Source: Rugalucina vietnamica | Lineage: Eukaryota > Mollusca > Bivalvia > Lucinida > Lucinidae | Direction: 5' to 3' | DNA length: 64,000 nucleotides | Assembly: GCA_964017185.1 (NCBI GenBank) | Contig: OZ024871.1 | Span: 64,112,866-64,176,865, forward strand | Shown here: one piece after another, positions 32,796-44,099 of the stretch | Layout of the letters: every line of letters begins with the position of its first letter | Position numbering within the stretch: position 1 is the first letter of the stretch | The notes under the pieces: model-generated | What the model was told of the DNA's origin: nothing | Databases searched by the model: none | Seen by the model: only the letters and a program-made list of their open reading frames with translations | Program-made: the position numbers and the translations under genes

Positions 32796-33858
32796 CTGAA
32801 ACACAGCATGAACATTAAAAAATCTGACATTTACTGTAGCAGCACTCCAGCTGCTTCAACCTGCTTGTCAAAATGTGGGTTTTTCAAAAAGCTTGTACTT
32901 GTTCATGTGAAAACAAAAGTAAAGTCGGTAGAATAACGAATGGGCTTTCGGAGCAAGACTAGACCAGCTCAGCTTTGGAGAAATGGGAAAAAGAATTATT
33001 TAGAGAATAAAGTAAAAAAATCGAAATAAGTGTTATTCAGATAAAGAGTCCAACAAGTGATTTTTCGGTATTTTGCGAACCTTGCGTCGACATTTTTGTT
33101 GACAAACTTTCTTTCCTTAATTTGAAGAGTGGTGGGTAAAACCCGGTACCGATAAAGAGCCCGGACTATACCCAACAGGTTCCATTCACAGTTTCGTACT
33201 TTTGAGGTGGCCAAAAATTTCAATATTAAGGGGTAGGGCATGAAATTGGGCTGTAAATTATCCTCTTTCAATAATTTTCCGACATCTTTCCCCAAATCGG
33301 ATCAATTATGCCTCAAACATGTGAAAAATACTTAATTTCCACTATTAGACTGGTAAAAACCGGGATTATATAAGGATCCCGGATCGCTCGCCAGTCATAG
33401 CCGGTGACGCTCTTCACTGTCGACTTTGCAGGGGTTATCTTTGTTCACAAATAGCGAAAAAAGTAGCTGGATGGCACATATTTGTGCACTGCTCATTATG
33501 ATCCTGGGTAGATTCTCTAAGTATTTACATGCGATTTATGGGTCGTCCTTTTGCACATAACATGCATGGGGGCCCAGACTTTAGGCATATTTTACGAAAA
33601 TCCACTGGTCTGAAAGAGGGGGTAGGGGAAAATATCCCCAAAACAGGTAGGGTGAAAGTCAGTGCTAGGCGATTTAAATGATGTTATTTTGTTGTTAGAC
33701 ATTTGATTTAATGATTTTATGGGAGAAAACGGATTGTTCACCAGATTGGACAGAGCTAAATTATCAATTTTGGCGGATCTAGCTAAATTAACTGAAAAAT
33801 GCTCTAAAAACTGTGGATTGCTACCACAGTGCCGACACCTCCATTGCTCTCCGATATT
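32796..33858. other. Region upstream of the UBFD1-like exons; start exon not identified
   Basis: A short ATG exon ending in phase 1 is expected on the minus strand here or beyond the 33870-35073 insertion. None of the ATG and GT combinations inspected had the right phase. Confidence 0.4.
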
Positions 33859-34048
33859 GATCACTGCCGCATTGTCGCTGACAGGTAGCGCTTCACGCAC
33901 TGACCTGTCGCAGTTGGCCAATGGGATCTGGGGAAATCATGCGGGATGTCCCAGCTTTCTTCGTGTGTCGTCTGTAGCCAAAATCGGCTATATCCCACAA
34001 TTCAAAGCGCCAAATGCGAGAGATCAAGATGAGGTATCGCGCGTCTGA

Positions 34049-34080
34049 TCTCGCGAGAATGAAGATTGAATAAGATGGCG
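34049..34080 (+). promoter_or_regulatory. Possible TATA-less promoter: TCTCGCGAGA and YY1-like AAGATGGCG
   Basis: TCTCGCGAGA (34049-34058) is a known palindromic core-promoter motif of animal housekeeping genes. AAGATGGCG (34072-34080) matches the YY1 consensus often placed at start sites. The ORF start at 34131 follows. It could drive the MYND frame or, being palindromic, a divergent transcript. Confidence 0.5.
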
Positions 34081-34130
34081 CACTACCATGGCGGAAATTT
34101 TGACCGCGGTTAAAATTATTGGAAATAACG

Positions 34131-34430
34131 ATGGAAAAATTCCCCAGTGTTATTCCAACTGCCATAGTTCACATCATCAACACGTTGGAAAGTGATAGCG
34201 AGCACCGGTACCAGTGGAAGCTTTCCCGGAATCTGGAAAATGTCTCGTTATTCGTAAAATGCGAATTTCGCGCCAAAAGTGTTGAGGGTGACCAGCCGCC
34301 ATTTCCTGTGAGACGGAAACCAGGAAAGAAGAAGCACAAATCGCCATCTAGACTGAGACGCCAAAGAGCAAGAAAACAACGCTTTCAGGAAAAGAAGACA
34401 GCTCGCCTAAAAGCCCTGCCTCAGAGGTGA
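34131..34430 (+). CDS. ORF preceding the MYND finger, basic C-terminus
   Basis: 99 residues from ATG: MEKFPSVIPTAIVHIINTLE, then a region containing YQWKLSRNLENVSLFVKC, then a very basic KKKHKSPSRLRRQRARKQRF segment. In its own frame it stops at 34430. In the -1 frame the sequence stays open from 34352 and continues into the MYND finger frame, so the two were probably one protein separated by a frameshift. I do not recognise the N-terminal domain. No canonical slippery heptamer is seen in the overlap. Confidence 0.6.
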   Translation: MEKFPSVIPTAIVHIINTLESDSEHRYQWKLSRNLENVSLFVKCEFRAKSVEGDQPPFPVRRKPGKKKHKSPSRLRRQRARKQRFQEKKTARLKALPQR

Positions 34431-34876
34431 ACACAGCCGTTCTTCAAGAACAGGAACATACAGCCGTTCTACAAGAACCGGAGCCTTCTTGTGTAACTTC
34501 CATCAAGGACAGTAGTGATCTGGATAATACCGGTCAAATTCAGGATTTAATCTGTGGCAGTGATAAGCGCTCTGAGAAGCAGGTTTTGTCACCAGACTCT
34601 GACATCAGTATCGAGACTGAAAGGGCCCTTCTCTTAGAGGTTCTACAACAGACAGACACTGACAGCGACGACAATTCATTTGATATTTCGGAAGTGATTT
34701 CGGAAATCAATACATGTTCAAATTGCAAACGTCAACCTCAAGCAGGTGTTGAACTCAAGCGTTGTTCGCGTTGTCAAATAACCAAGTACTGTAGTGTTGA
34801 TTGTCAGAAAAAAGACTGGGATTTCCATAGATTTGCATGCTCAGTGGTCGCAAAGTCTGCGACGAAGAAAACTTAA
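34352..34876 (+). pseudogene. MYND zinc-finger reading frame (-1 relative to the upstream ORF)
   Basis: The frame is open from 34352 (after TAG at 34349) to TAA at 34876. It has an acidic Ser-rich region with a doubled LQEQEHTAVLQEPE motif, then a C-terminal MYND finger: CSNC, CSRC, YCSVDCQ, W, H and a final C, with the usual C-C, C-C, C-C, H-C order. MYND fingers mediate protein interaction. The only early start codon in the frame is a GTG at 34427, not credible in an animal, so translation would have to come from the upstream ORF through a frameshift or splice. Classed as broken unless programmed shifting is shown. Confidence 0.7.
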
Positions 34877-35154
34877 CAGTTGCTACAGTTAAAGACCTTT
34901 GCACACGTGTAAATATTGTATACAAGACATTTCAGTTGTGTTCAGACATTTTATATACTGTTTTATACAAATCCCACATATTTTAGTGTTGTAGTAAAAA
35001 CTAACATTAACAACTACGCCGAAAGGTGGTGCGCCTCTATATAGGCGGAATATACATCCGAAAGAAAGAAAGAGATCACTGCCGACACCAGTGTAAAATG
35101 TTGTCGTTGTCGTTGTTGTTCGTACTTTAGATATCCCTGCGCGTTGCGGATTAT

Positions 35155-35280
35155 GGTCAACTCGTACTTTTTTCCAACTCGTCCCTCGTCAAGTCGTACT
35201 TTTCAATTGGAAACTCGTACTGACTTAAACTCGTACCTTTAGTCAACTCGTACTTTTTTTGGTCAACTCGTACTTTTGAA
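35155..35280 (+). repeat. Iterated TCAACTCGTACTTTT motif
   Basis: About six degenerate copies of AACTCGTACTTT at irregular spacing of 15-38 bp. Similar in style to the iterated-motif ends elsewhere in the window, but no inverted partner array was found nearby. Confidence 0.75.
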
Positions 35281-35440
35281 ATAATCTTATATATTTTATG
35301 AATGTTTATTTGACATATATGATGTTTTGCATTTTATTGTGCCTTTTCTTGCAAAAAGATGCACAAGCACTACATGCATGACGTATTTATGCTTTAGTTA
35401 ATTAAATCATTGACCGTGTGAGCAGAATTTATCTGAATCT

Positions 35441-35550
35441 ACCCAGCGGGCACATGACGTCATAATGACGTCATATCAACGTCGATGCGACGTCATGACG
35501 TCGCATCGACGTCGATCTGACGTCATTATGACGTCATGTGCCTGCTGGGT
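35441..35550. mobile_element. 110-bp palindrome with four perfect CRE sites
   Basis: The ends ACCCAGCGGGCACATGACGT and CCTGCTGGGT are near-inverted complements, and the arms match almost throughout. TGACGTCA occurs at 35455-35462, 35466-35473, 35518-35525 and 35529-35536, with GACGTCATGACGTC at the centre. Probably a small foldback MITE. Confidence 0.85.
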
Positions 35551-35770
35551 CATATTCAGGCTTAGGCATGCATGACGTAAATCATCACCTGAGCGAGCGG
35601 ATTTTATTACATAATAGTAACGGTTAATTGAAAATTTTACCTACATGACCATGCAGAATGGGAACGACTGCGTCTTTTAAATTATCTTAAATAAAGTTTT
35701 ATCAGTTTTATCAGTTTTATGATTTTATCAATTTTAACATAAATGGGGAATACAAGAAAAACTGAAACCT

Positions 35771-36329
35771 CGGCTTCTTGAGACGTAACCTGAGCGAATG
35801 CACTATGCAAGTGAAGAATACAGCCTACACATCTCTCGTGAGACACACCCTGGAATATTCTTCATCGGTGTGGGATCCGTCATCTACGGAAGACATTGAA
35901 ACTGGAGAAGGTTCAAAGGCAAGCTGCCTTGTACACAGCAACTACCACGACAGGACTCCGGGATGCGTCACAAAAATGGTCTCTGATCTTGGTTGGGAAC
36001 CACTTCAGAAGAGGGGTCAGATTGACCAAATGACGACACTCTACAAGATACAGCGGGGATTGGTTGAAACAGACACTGGTGACAGCGTACCTACTAATGG
36101 CAGGTGCACCAGAGGTCAGCAAAGACTCTACCAACCAGCTGCCACAGTGACAGTCTACAAAACCTCCTTGCCCCAAGGACCATCAAGCGCAGATTTTTTA
36201 CGCAGTTTTAAATTGTACAAAGATGTTTTTACCTTGAAAAGAGAAGGTCTCTTTCCCTCTGCTGGACAAAAGTACATTCTGGCCATTTTGTGGAAGAAGA
36301 CGAAGAAATTTATAGCAGTTAGAATTTAA
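35771..36329 (+). pseudogene. Non-LTR retrotransposon reverse-transcriptase C-terminal fragment
   Basis: It carries the C-terminal block typical of Jockey/CR1-type reverse transcriptases: FLRRNLSECTMQVKNTAYTS, TLEYSSSVWDP, NYHDRTPGCVTKMVSDLGWE. Around 35895-35930 the conserved KLEKVQRQAA is in another frame, so there are at least two compensating indels. The polymerase core with the YxDD motif is absent. A dead 5'-truncated copy. Confidence 0.8.
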
Positions 36330-36469
36330 TTGTTTCGGGTATCTGAGTGGAAAAGATGATCTTTTGGATATATTACAACTTGAAAATGAGTAATCTTATA
36401 AAACATAATGAGTCTAGATCTCAGTCTAAAGCTGGTCACCTTAACTTTATATAAGAGTACGCACAAAGA

Positions 36470-36870
36470 AGCACGAACAGAACAAAAATAGACACCAAAA
36501 TATGAAACAAATTTAATAGAGCCACAACAGAAGTATCGGCCTTTAACGGCCAAGAATATAAAAATACTGGAGGGGGCGGGGGAGGGACGTGATTTTACAG
36601 GTCAAATATATCGCCCTCAGCTTCTGCAATGGATCAAACTATTTAGTTAGTTGTGAATCTAACTAGTCAGTGAATCCTCACAGTAGCCAAAAAAAAAAAA
36701 AATAAAAAGAAAAAAGAAAAAAACGTGATTGATAAAAAACGAGGACTCTACAGATACAACTTGATTTGCTGCATAACGACCATTGAAAATTTGGAGAAAA
36801 AGAAAACCACCAATACAACCCCGGTGGGCAAAGCAACAGTCAAGACAAGAATGCACATGTAATACTATGA
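36470..36870 (-). repeat. Interspersed repeat family U, copy 1
   Basis: It shares GAAGTATCGGCC, CTCAGCTTCTGCA, AACGAGGACTC and CGGTGGGCAAAGCAACAG with 56915-57480 (opposite strand) and 63540-63925 (same strand). Type unknown. A poly-A tract at 36690-36720 interrupts it. Confidence 0.65.
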
Positions 36871-36949
36871 TCTGATCCGAAAAAAAAGATGCGAACGTTC
36901 GAACCATCCGGATGTTTGTTTCCGAACGTCCGAACCTTAAATCTGACAC

Positions 36950-37676
36950 CGAATGACATCCCTAATTAAGCCCCAACCAACTAAAATGAATAGCTCTGAG
37001 TCGGAGTCATGATAGAGTCTAATGCCCGACCTATCGGCGTGCAATAAATCGTGATAAGGTTAAAATATAAACGTACATGTCTAACGCGTTTTTTGTGTGT
37101 TTTTTTTTTTTTTTTTTTTAACTGACCTGAAAAAAACAACATATTTTTTTTAATTTGCACACCAAGTCAACATAAAATTCTGGTAACTGAAAATAAGAAA
37201 TTCATTTCCCACAAGCACCATTCAAACTACTTGTGATACTTTGAATGCTCTAAGGAGTTCATATAGGCGAATGCGTCACTTAGATGTCCATATTGATTGT
37301 CGTTTCAGTTTTAACTACATGTATATCTAGTTCACCAGTTCACCACAAAGCCCACATTTATAGTGCCTTTGAACTGCAGGGGAATAAAATATATTGGATA
37401 GATAAAGATGTTGTGTTTTCATGCCCCCAAATTTGATAAAGTTGGGATGGCAAACTGCTTTGGGCTTGTCTGTCTGTCTGTGAATGTGTGCGTGCGTCTG
37501 TCACTTTTTGGAAACTTTTAAATGGTGCGTGCTAGGGTTTTTAAATTTCATATGCATGCTCCTCATAAAATAGTTGACCCATATATTTTCTTCTGTATGC
37601 GTTTAGACCCTTTTCTAGATTATGCCCGTTTAAAAATTAAATTTGAAAATCAAAACTGTATGAGCTAGAGCCTTCA
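36950..37676. other. No recognised gene
   Basis: Contains a poly-T run (37097-37119) and CTGT units near 37466. Nothing else supported. Confidence 0.45.
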
Positions 37677-37917
37677 TATGAGCCGTCTCGTGGGAAAACC
37701 AACAATGTGGTTTTTCGAACAGGTCCAACACAAACAGGGCTGTACAGCCACAGAAGACAGCTAGAAGCTTAAAATTTTGGATTTAAGAAGAAGAGGAATT
37801 GTACTATCTGTGTAGCGAAAACAAAGGCGCTGATCAGCTTCGCGGTTACCGCGAAGCTGATCTGCGTCTTTGTTTTCGCCTATGCAATTTGTTGGTTTTC
37901 CCATGTGGCGGCTCATA
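37677..37917 (-). mobile_element. MITE family 2, full-length copy
   Basis: Ends TATGAGCCGTCTCGTGGGAA and TTTTCCCATGTGGCGGCTCA. Central palindrome GATCAGCTTCGCGGTTACCG is intact. Confidence 0.87.
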
Positions 37918-38154
37918 TTTTGTATGCTGATTTGGACTGAAGAGTAGATCACCTGATTAACCTGATTAAAGTATATGTCACATTTATTTGACATTATTTC
38001 GCAATTTTCATTTTTTATTGATTTTTCCACCTTTCGGTGAAATTTGAAACTTTTCAACTTCATAAACATATTCCTCATAAAAACAAATGACCCTTTTAAA
38101 TCACCAAGCTTTGGATGACTAAAATCTAGTTGCATTTGGAATCGTGTATTTTTA

Positions 38155-38400
38155 AACGGAGTGGCTATTACCAGTTAACTGGTAATAGCGATTTTACGTT
38201 AAAATGGCTGCTGCCAGTTGACTGGCAATAGCGATTTTACGTTAAATTGGCTGCTGTCAGTTGACTGGTAATAGCGATTTTACGTTAAATTGGCTGCTGC
38301 CAGTTGACTGTCACCAGCCATTTTTACGATAAATCGCTGCTGCCAGTCAAAATTATTATAGCAATTTAACATAAAATAACTGCTGCCAGTTGACCTTCAT
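38155..38400 (-). repeat. Palindrome-rich array, inverted partner of 44815-45010
   Basis: About four units built from GCTGCTGCCAGTTGACTGG and TAGCGATTTTACGTTAAA. The reverse complement matches 44815-45010 unit for unit, in the same order, including the odd unit GGCTGGTGACAGTCAACT. Confidence 0.85.
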
Positions 38401-38730
38401 ATTTGACAAATTATTATTTGTACATAGATGAAGTAAAGTCAAAACTTGTAAGAGTTATCAAACTATGAGTAGAAAATGTAGAAAGGGTATCTACACTATT
38501 TACATTACTTACAGTGTTATCTTTGTCCATAGCAGTATATTATGCGCGTAGAAGCCTTCTTGGTTTCAGTTTTGGACTCGTCTTGTAAACCAGATGTGGT
38601 AACCAGAGATCGCAGGTGCGATGCATAATTTTGGGTTCCATAATTATTTTGAATGAACCTTTTTTCGAAGCTAGCACTTAGACGCCCACTTTGCCTTCAG
38701 TGTAACATGTTACCTGTTGGTATACATTTA

Positions 38731-40725
38731 TTAGCTCACCTGAGCCGAAGGCTCACAGGTGAGCTTATAGGATAGGCAGGCATCCGTCGTCCGTCGTCGT
38801 CCGTCCGTCCGTCCGTCGTCCGTCGTCCGTCCACAATTTCAAAGAAGAATATTTCTGAAGCTAGTAGGCCGATCTTGATCAAATTTAATGTGAACCATAA
38901 TTGGGTTGGGGGATTGATGGCATTAGGTTTTGGAGCAGATTGTATCAAAATTGTGGTTTCCATGGCAACAAATAGGTCCCATACACTCACAATGGGAAAA
39001 ACTAAAAAATCTTCTTCTCTGAAACCACTAGGCCCACAGCTTTGATATTTGGTATGTAGCAATGGCTAATGGTCCTCTACATAAATTGTGCCATTCGTGC
39101 CCCTGGGGTCAAATTTGGCCACGCCCCGGGGGGTCGATAGTCTCCATAGACTTACTATGGGAAAAAAATAAAAAATCTTCTTCTCTGAAACCACAGGGCC
39201 CACAGCTTTGATATTTGGTATGTGGCAATGGCTAATGGTCCTCTACATAAATTGTGCCAGCCATGCCCCTGGGGTCAAATTTGGCCACGCCCCTGGGGTC
39301 GATAGTTTCCATAGACTTACAATTGGAAAAACTAAAAAAATCTTCTTCTCTGAAACCACTAGGCCCACAGCTTTGATATTTGGTATGTAGCAATGGCTAA
39401 TGGTCTTCTACATAAATTGTGCCATTCATGCCCCTGGGGGTCAAAGGCCACGCCCCGGGGGTTGATAGTCTCCATAGACTTACTATGGGAAAAAAATCTT
39501 CTTCTCTAAAACCACAGGGCCCACAGCTTTGATATTTTGTGCGTGGCAATGGCTAATGGTCCTCTACATAAATTGTGCCAATCATGCCCCTGGGGTCAAA
39601 TTTGGCCACGCCCCGGGGGTTGATAGTCTCCATAGACCTACAATAAGAAAAAAAAACTAAAAAAATCTTCTTCTCTGAAACCACTAGGCCAACAGCTTTG
39701 ATATTTGGTATGTAGCAATGGCTAATGGTCCTCTACATAAATTGTGCCATTCATGCCCCTGGGGTCAAATTTGGCCAGGCCCCAGGGGTTGATAGTCTCC
39801 ATAGACTTACTATGGGAAAAAAAATCAAAAATCTTCTTCTCTGAAACCACAGGGCCCACAGCTTTGATATTTTGTATGTGGCAATGGCTAATGGTCATCT
39901 ACATAAATTGTGCCAATCATGTCCCCGGGGTCAAATTTGGCCACGCCCCGGGGGTCGATAGTCTCCATAGACCTACAATAGGAAAAACTAAAAAAATCTT
40001 CTTCTCTGAAACCACTAGGCCCACAGCTTTGATATTTGGTATGTAGCAATGGCTAATGGCCTCTACATAAATTGTGCCATTCATGCCCCTGGGGTCAAAT
40101 TTGGCCACGCCCCGGGGGTTGATAGTCTCCATAGACTTACTATGGGAAAAAAATTAAAAAATCTTCTTCTCTGAAACCACTAGGCCCACAGCTTTGATAT
40201 TTGGTATGTAGCAATGGCTAATGGTCTTCTACATAAATTGTGCCATTCATGCCCCTGGGGTCAAATTTGGCCAGGCCCCGGAGGTTGATAGTCTCAATAG
40301 ACTTGCTATGGGAAAAAAATTCAAAAATCTTCTTCTCTGAAACCACAGGGCACACAGCTTTGATATTTTGTATGTGGCAATGGCTAATGGTCCTCTACAT
40401 AAATTGTGACAGCCATGCCCCTGGGGGCAAATTTGGCCACGCCCCGGGGGTAGATAGTCTCCATAGACTTACAATGGGAAAAACTAAGAAAAATCTTTTT
40501 CTCTGAAACCAAAAGACCCAGAGCTTCTATATTTTGTATGTAGCAATGTTTGGTAGTCCCCATTAATTAATTGTGCCAGTCATGCCCCTGGGTCAAATTT
40601 GGCCATGCCCGGGGGTCAATAGTGTCCATGCATAGACTTTCATTGGTCGATTCTCAATTAATTTAAATCTCATGAGCTTACAATGTGATAATCTCTCAGG
40701 TGAGCTACAGGACCAATGGTCCTCT
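38731..40725 (-). mobile_element. Tandem-array element E (about 170-bp unit)
   Basis: Inverted relative to elements at 13206 and 27336: it starts TTAGCTCACCTGAGCCGAAG with a GTCCGTCCGTCC tract and ends CTCAGGTGAGCTACAGGACC. About ten units are marked by CCCACAGCTTTGATATTTGG and GGCCACGCCCC. The frames over it (60-108 residues) are translations of the unit, not genes. Confidence 0.85.
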
Positions 40726-41150
40726 AGTTATTTTTTCCATCATTTTCCAACGTTTGTTAAAGTATAAAGTATGGTGCGGCATCATTGAGTGCTGGTCTAA
40801 CATGCATGTACATGTAGTTTATGGATTGCTATTCGCAGTGTTGCAACATTACAAATTTACAAACATAATGTGCACTAATATTGCTAGGATAAAGGTGTGC
40901 CTCAGATAACTGACCGTTGCGGCATCACATTATTTAGCTGTTGACCATAGACGTTCAAGGTCATTAAATAAATAAATGCTTCAACATTGCAGTTATTCAG
41001 CCAACTTCCTTCGCTGCAAGAACCGGTAACAGTGACTGACTTTGTTGGTCAACGGCATCATTTTGACATGTTATCAAAACGGTGGATGCAAAAATAATAA
41101 TATAACCAGATTTAGCGAAATAGTGACTGTTTATTTCCACCCAAATCTAC
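40726..41150. other. No recognised feature
   Basis: Nothing supported apart from AT-rich sequence. Confidence 0.4.
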
Positions 41151-41162
41151 GACTTTTTCTGT

Positions 41163-41199
<37 letters not shown>

Positions 41200-42315
41200 C
41201 CTGTGACTTTTATCCTGTGTCAATTATGTTATGTAGTGTGTCGAAAGTCTTCTTTATGATTCAATGACACCTTATTTGATAAAGCCAGTCAAGCATTATT
41301 CGATCACGTGGTCAAACTGTAGAGCCGCGTCATAAAAAATGCCTTCGGGATTTCTGATTAGCTCTTAAGCCGGACAGGACAGACACAGTTAATGTCTCGA
41401 GGTTTGATTTAGCATTGTGCTAAATAAGAAGTGAAAAGATGGGGTGTTAGCTAAAGCTGTGTATAAACTGCACTTATGTTTTGATTAAAAAGGTCAAATA
41501 TATTTTTCTTGTGGTGCGGCTCTGGTGTCATAAATAGAAGAATATCCCCAAAATGTTTTTACAGTACGCGTGTTAGAACTCTTTTCATACCTTGAGGCAT
41601 GTTTATGACACCTTACGTTTGAGGCGTATCTTTGATAAACCGCGACCCCTTGAGAAGAATTACTTATTATTATTATTATTTTTTTTTTTTAATTTTTTAA
41701 TGTGTACTGGGTAAACAATAAATACATTCGAGTTTTTTTTTTTTCTCATTTACACCTAGAACTGCCTGACTGACTCACTGACTGAATGAATGAAGGCATC
41801 GTCTGAGGGCCATCTTGTCCGCCATCTTGCCTCATAAAAATAACATTGGGGTCAAAACTTAGAAACATATGTTTAATATTGTTAAAAGCATAAATTGAGC
41901 ATTTTAAGCGCAGAGAAATGAGCATATTAAACCCTGGGGTGATGTTTTCTTGTTTTTGGCGACCGTCTTGGACGCCATCTTGATTTTTCCAAAACGCTCA
42001 ATGATGCCAGGGTGGCATCATGCAGTTTCCGAACTAGCATGGCCCAGTGAACTGGAAACCACAATAAAATTTCATGCGGCACCATCTTCCAGGTTATGCT
42101 GATGGCTTCTGGACAGACAGGGCTATCGTTATAAACCGGGGAACTTTTCGAATCTTGCTAAAATTCATGGTTTAAGTATGTAAATATCTGTTCTTATCAA
42201 CCGTATTGAATAAATTTGGCGTGATTATTCGGTTGACGGAAAAAAGTCACAGGAAAAAAGTCACGGAAAAAAGTCAAAGGAAATAAAGTCACAGGCAGAA
42301 AAATCACAAAAAAAT
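41150..42315. mobile_element. Putative element with inverted AAAAGTCACAGG arrays
   Basis: The left arm (41150-41225) has GACTTTTTCTGTGA and CCTGTGACTTTTATCCTGTG around a 30-T run. The right arm (42236-42310) has four to five copies of AAAAAAGTCACAGG in the complementary orientation. About 1.1 kb with no recognised gene between. No target duplication was resolved. Confidence 0.55.
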
Positions 42316-42494
42316 AAAATACCAAGAGAAATTGCATATAATCTGTACAGAAATGAAGTAGGACATGGTTTTCATGTTTAAAGTAAGCAATGCTGTGAAA
42401 CTGTCATTATCAGAATCAAACCATGTCCTTGAAATGGAAAATAACTGAAACATAGAATATGTGGAGCATGGTAGCACTCAGTGTGGTAGAGTTT

Positions 42495-42873
42495 CAGGCC
42501 ATGATGCCACTGATGCCAGAGAAATGGGTTTTAAATAAATGTAAACCGTTGTTAAGCGGACAGCATGTATGAAGGAGACTACCAAACGTTGCTACATACA
42601 AGAAATAGAAGCTCTGGGCCTTGTGTTGTGGTTTCAGAGACGATGAATTTTTTTCCATTGTAAGTCTATGGGAGCTTTCTGTTGCCATGGAAACCACAAT
42701 TTTGACACAATCTACTCCAAAACCTAATGCAGTCAATCCCCAATCCAATGATGTTTTACATTAAATTTGACCAAGATTCAGAAATATTCTTATTTGAAAT
42801 TGTGGACGGACGCCGATGTTGACGGACGCCGGATGCCTTCCTATCCTATAAGCTCACTTGTGAGCAGCTAAAA
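42495..42873 (+). mobile_element. Single-unit relative of tandem-array element E
   Basis: It carries one unit (CTCTGGGCCTTGTGTTGTGG, CTTTCTGTTGCCATGGAAAC), a shortened GGACGGACGCC tract and the end hairpin AAGCTCACTTGTGAGCAGCT. The unit order is the reverse complement of 38760-39060. Confidence 0.75.
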
Positions 42874-43690
42874 TGTAATGTTTTGGCTGTATTTCACAGT
42901 TGACAATCAAATCAAAGGCATTCTAGTATGAGACAAAACACTTTGAAGATGAAGCAATTAACCGTGATTGTTTACTGAAGATTCTGGCAATTGTTGCATT
43001 CAGTAACTGTTAATTTTGATCGCACCACCTGATGACCCTACGAGGTGTCGAAATAATCACGGTAGGTAACCAAAACGGATCCTTTCAGAGGAAATATGCG
43101 TTTCCCGTTCCTTTCGGAGGAAGGGACGGTTCCTTTCAGAGGAAATTGGTAGACGAAGACGTTTAGACGCTAGAAACATAAACAACCCTTGGGTGATATC
43201 CTCAGATAAATAGTCCACGTAATGCACAACATATTGAATTTGGTAGCTGAAGCGAAAATTCGCAATGTGCTTCTTTGTTTTCGCCGTTTTAAATGAAATA
43301 AGTACCATTGTTTAAGAATGCGACAATACAGGCTGCACGTTTAATCGCAAATGAAGATATTTGCAACGAAATGTCTTCGAAATACAATATAAAATATATT
43401 TCTTGTACTAGTACACAGTAAAACTCAATCAAAATACACTAATTCGCCTACAAAAAGTAAAATATTAACCATCACCAGAAAGTCATGTAGAAACGGATCC
43501 TTTCGGAGCACGCCTGAAGTTGTGATTTTTTGGCAACGGCTGTGATCAGAGTATCTGGCACCGGATCATATAGGAGAAATTTTACTACTAAGGCATATCT
43601 GAATGGCATATTCACTAGCTCTACTTTTTTATAGCCACTGATACTGTCATTTCATTCAAGTCGCCGCTTTACTGCTTTGGTTTGTAATAG
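42874..43690. other. Gene-free; repeated CGGATCCTTTC(A/G)GAGGAA motif
   Basis: The motif occurs at about 43075, 43107, 43128 and 43495. No gene recognised. Confidence 0.45.
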
Positions 43691-43813
43691 AATTAAGCCA
43701 ATAAAATGAGCAGAATTTCAAGTTCAAAGAATGTCTCAAAATGCATAAAAACGTCTCCAAGGACGACCAGAACTTGTCACAAAATTTTCTCGGATGAGTA
43801 CCGAACCCTATTA

Positions 43814-43814
<1 letters not shown>

Positions 43815-43852
<38 letters not shown>
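43815..43852. repeat. AG dinucleotide microsatellite
   Basis: About 18 AG units with one interruption. A 74-residue frame crossing it is an artefact of the repeat. Confidence 0.9.
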
Positions 43853-43853
<1 letters not shown>

Positions 43854-44099
43854 TCCCTTTGTGCTCTCCCCCGCTCGCCTTCTACAATCGTGAAACTTCT
43901 TTCAAGTATCATGTCCGGGCCACTTTTTAAAGCCGACGGCCCTGAGTATACATGCACTGCGGCAAAATTAAAGAAAGCAAAACAAAGTTAGCCCATAAGT
44001 AACATGAATTCCTACGAAATAATAATAGAAACATATTTTTCGACTGGAATAAACTACATTTCAGTGCCTGTAACTTAAGATTTTGAAATTCTTCTTGGT

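Larger units (their letters stand above)
33870..35073 (+). mobile_element. Probable LINE-mobilised insertion with GAAA tail and 11-bp TSD
   Basis: GATCACTGCCG occurs at 33859-33869 and again at 35074-35084, immediately after a CGAAAGAAAGAAAGA tail. Between them lie a possible promoter, a MYND-finger reading frame and a 3' region (GGTGGTGCGCCTCTATATAG) with a short GAAA microsatellite tail, like those of CR1-type LINEs. No reverse transcriptase is inside, so it would be a half-LINE or retroposed gene. The alternative is a resident host gene with chance flanking repeats. Confidence 0.5.

Noticed and set aside
33592-33921. Candidate first exon of the UBFD1-like gene on the minus strand
   Set aside because: The frame opens with TTG rather than ATG. 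The nearest ATG-plus-donor choices (for example ATG at 33940 with CAG|GTCAGT) leave the wrong phase for the exon at 32795.
34427-34876. MYND ORF as an independent gene starting at GTG
   Set aside because: GTG is not a normal animal start codon, and the frame is open upstream into the preceding ORF. I treat it as the 3' part of a frameshifted protein.
39208-40506. ORFs of 60-108 residues over 38.7-40.5 kb
   Set aside because: They repeat the same peptide because the DNA unit is tandemly repeated. Frames open by chance in an array of about 170-bp units.
43706-43930. 74-residue ORF
   Set aside because: Half of it is an RE repeat from an AG microsatellite; the rest has no recognised similarity.
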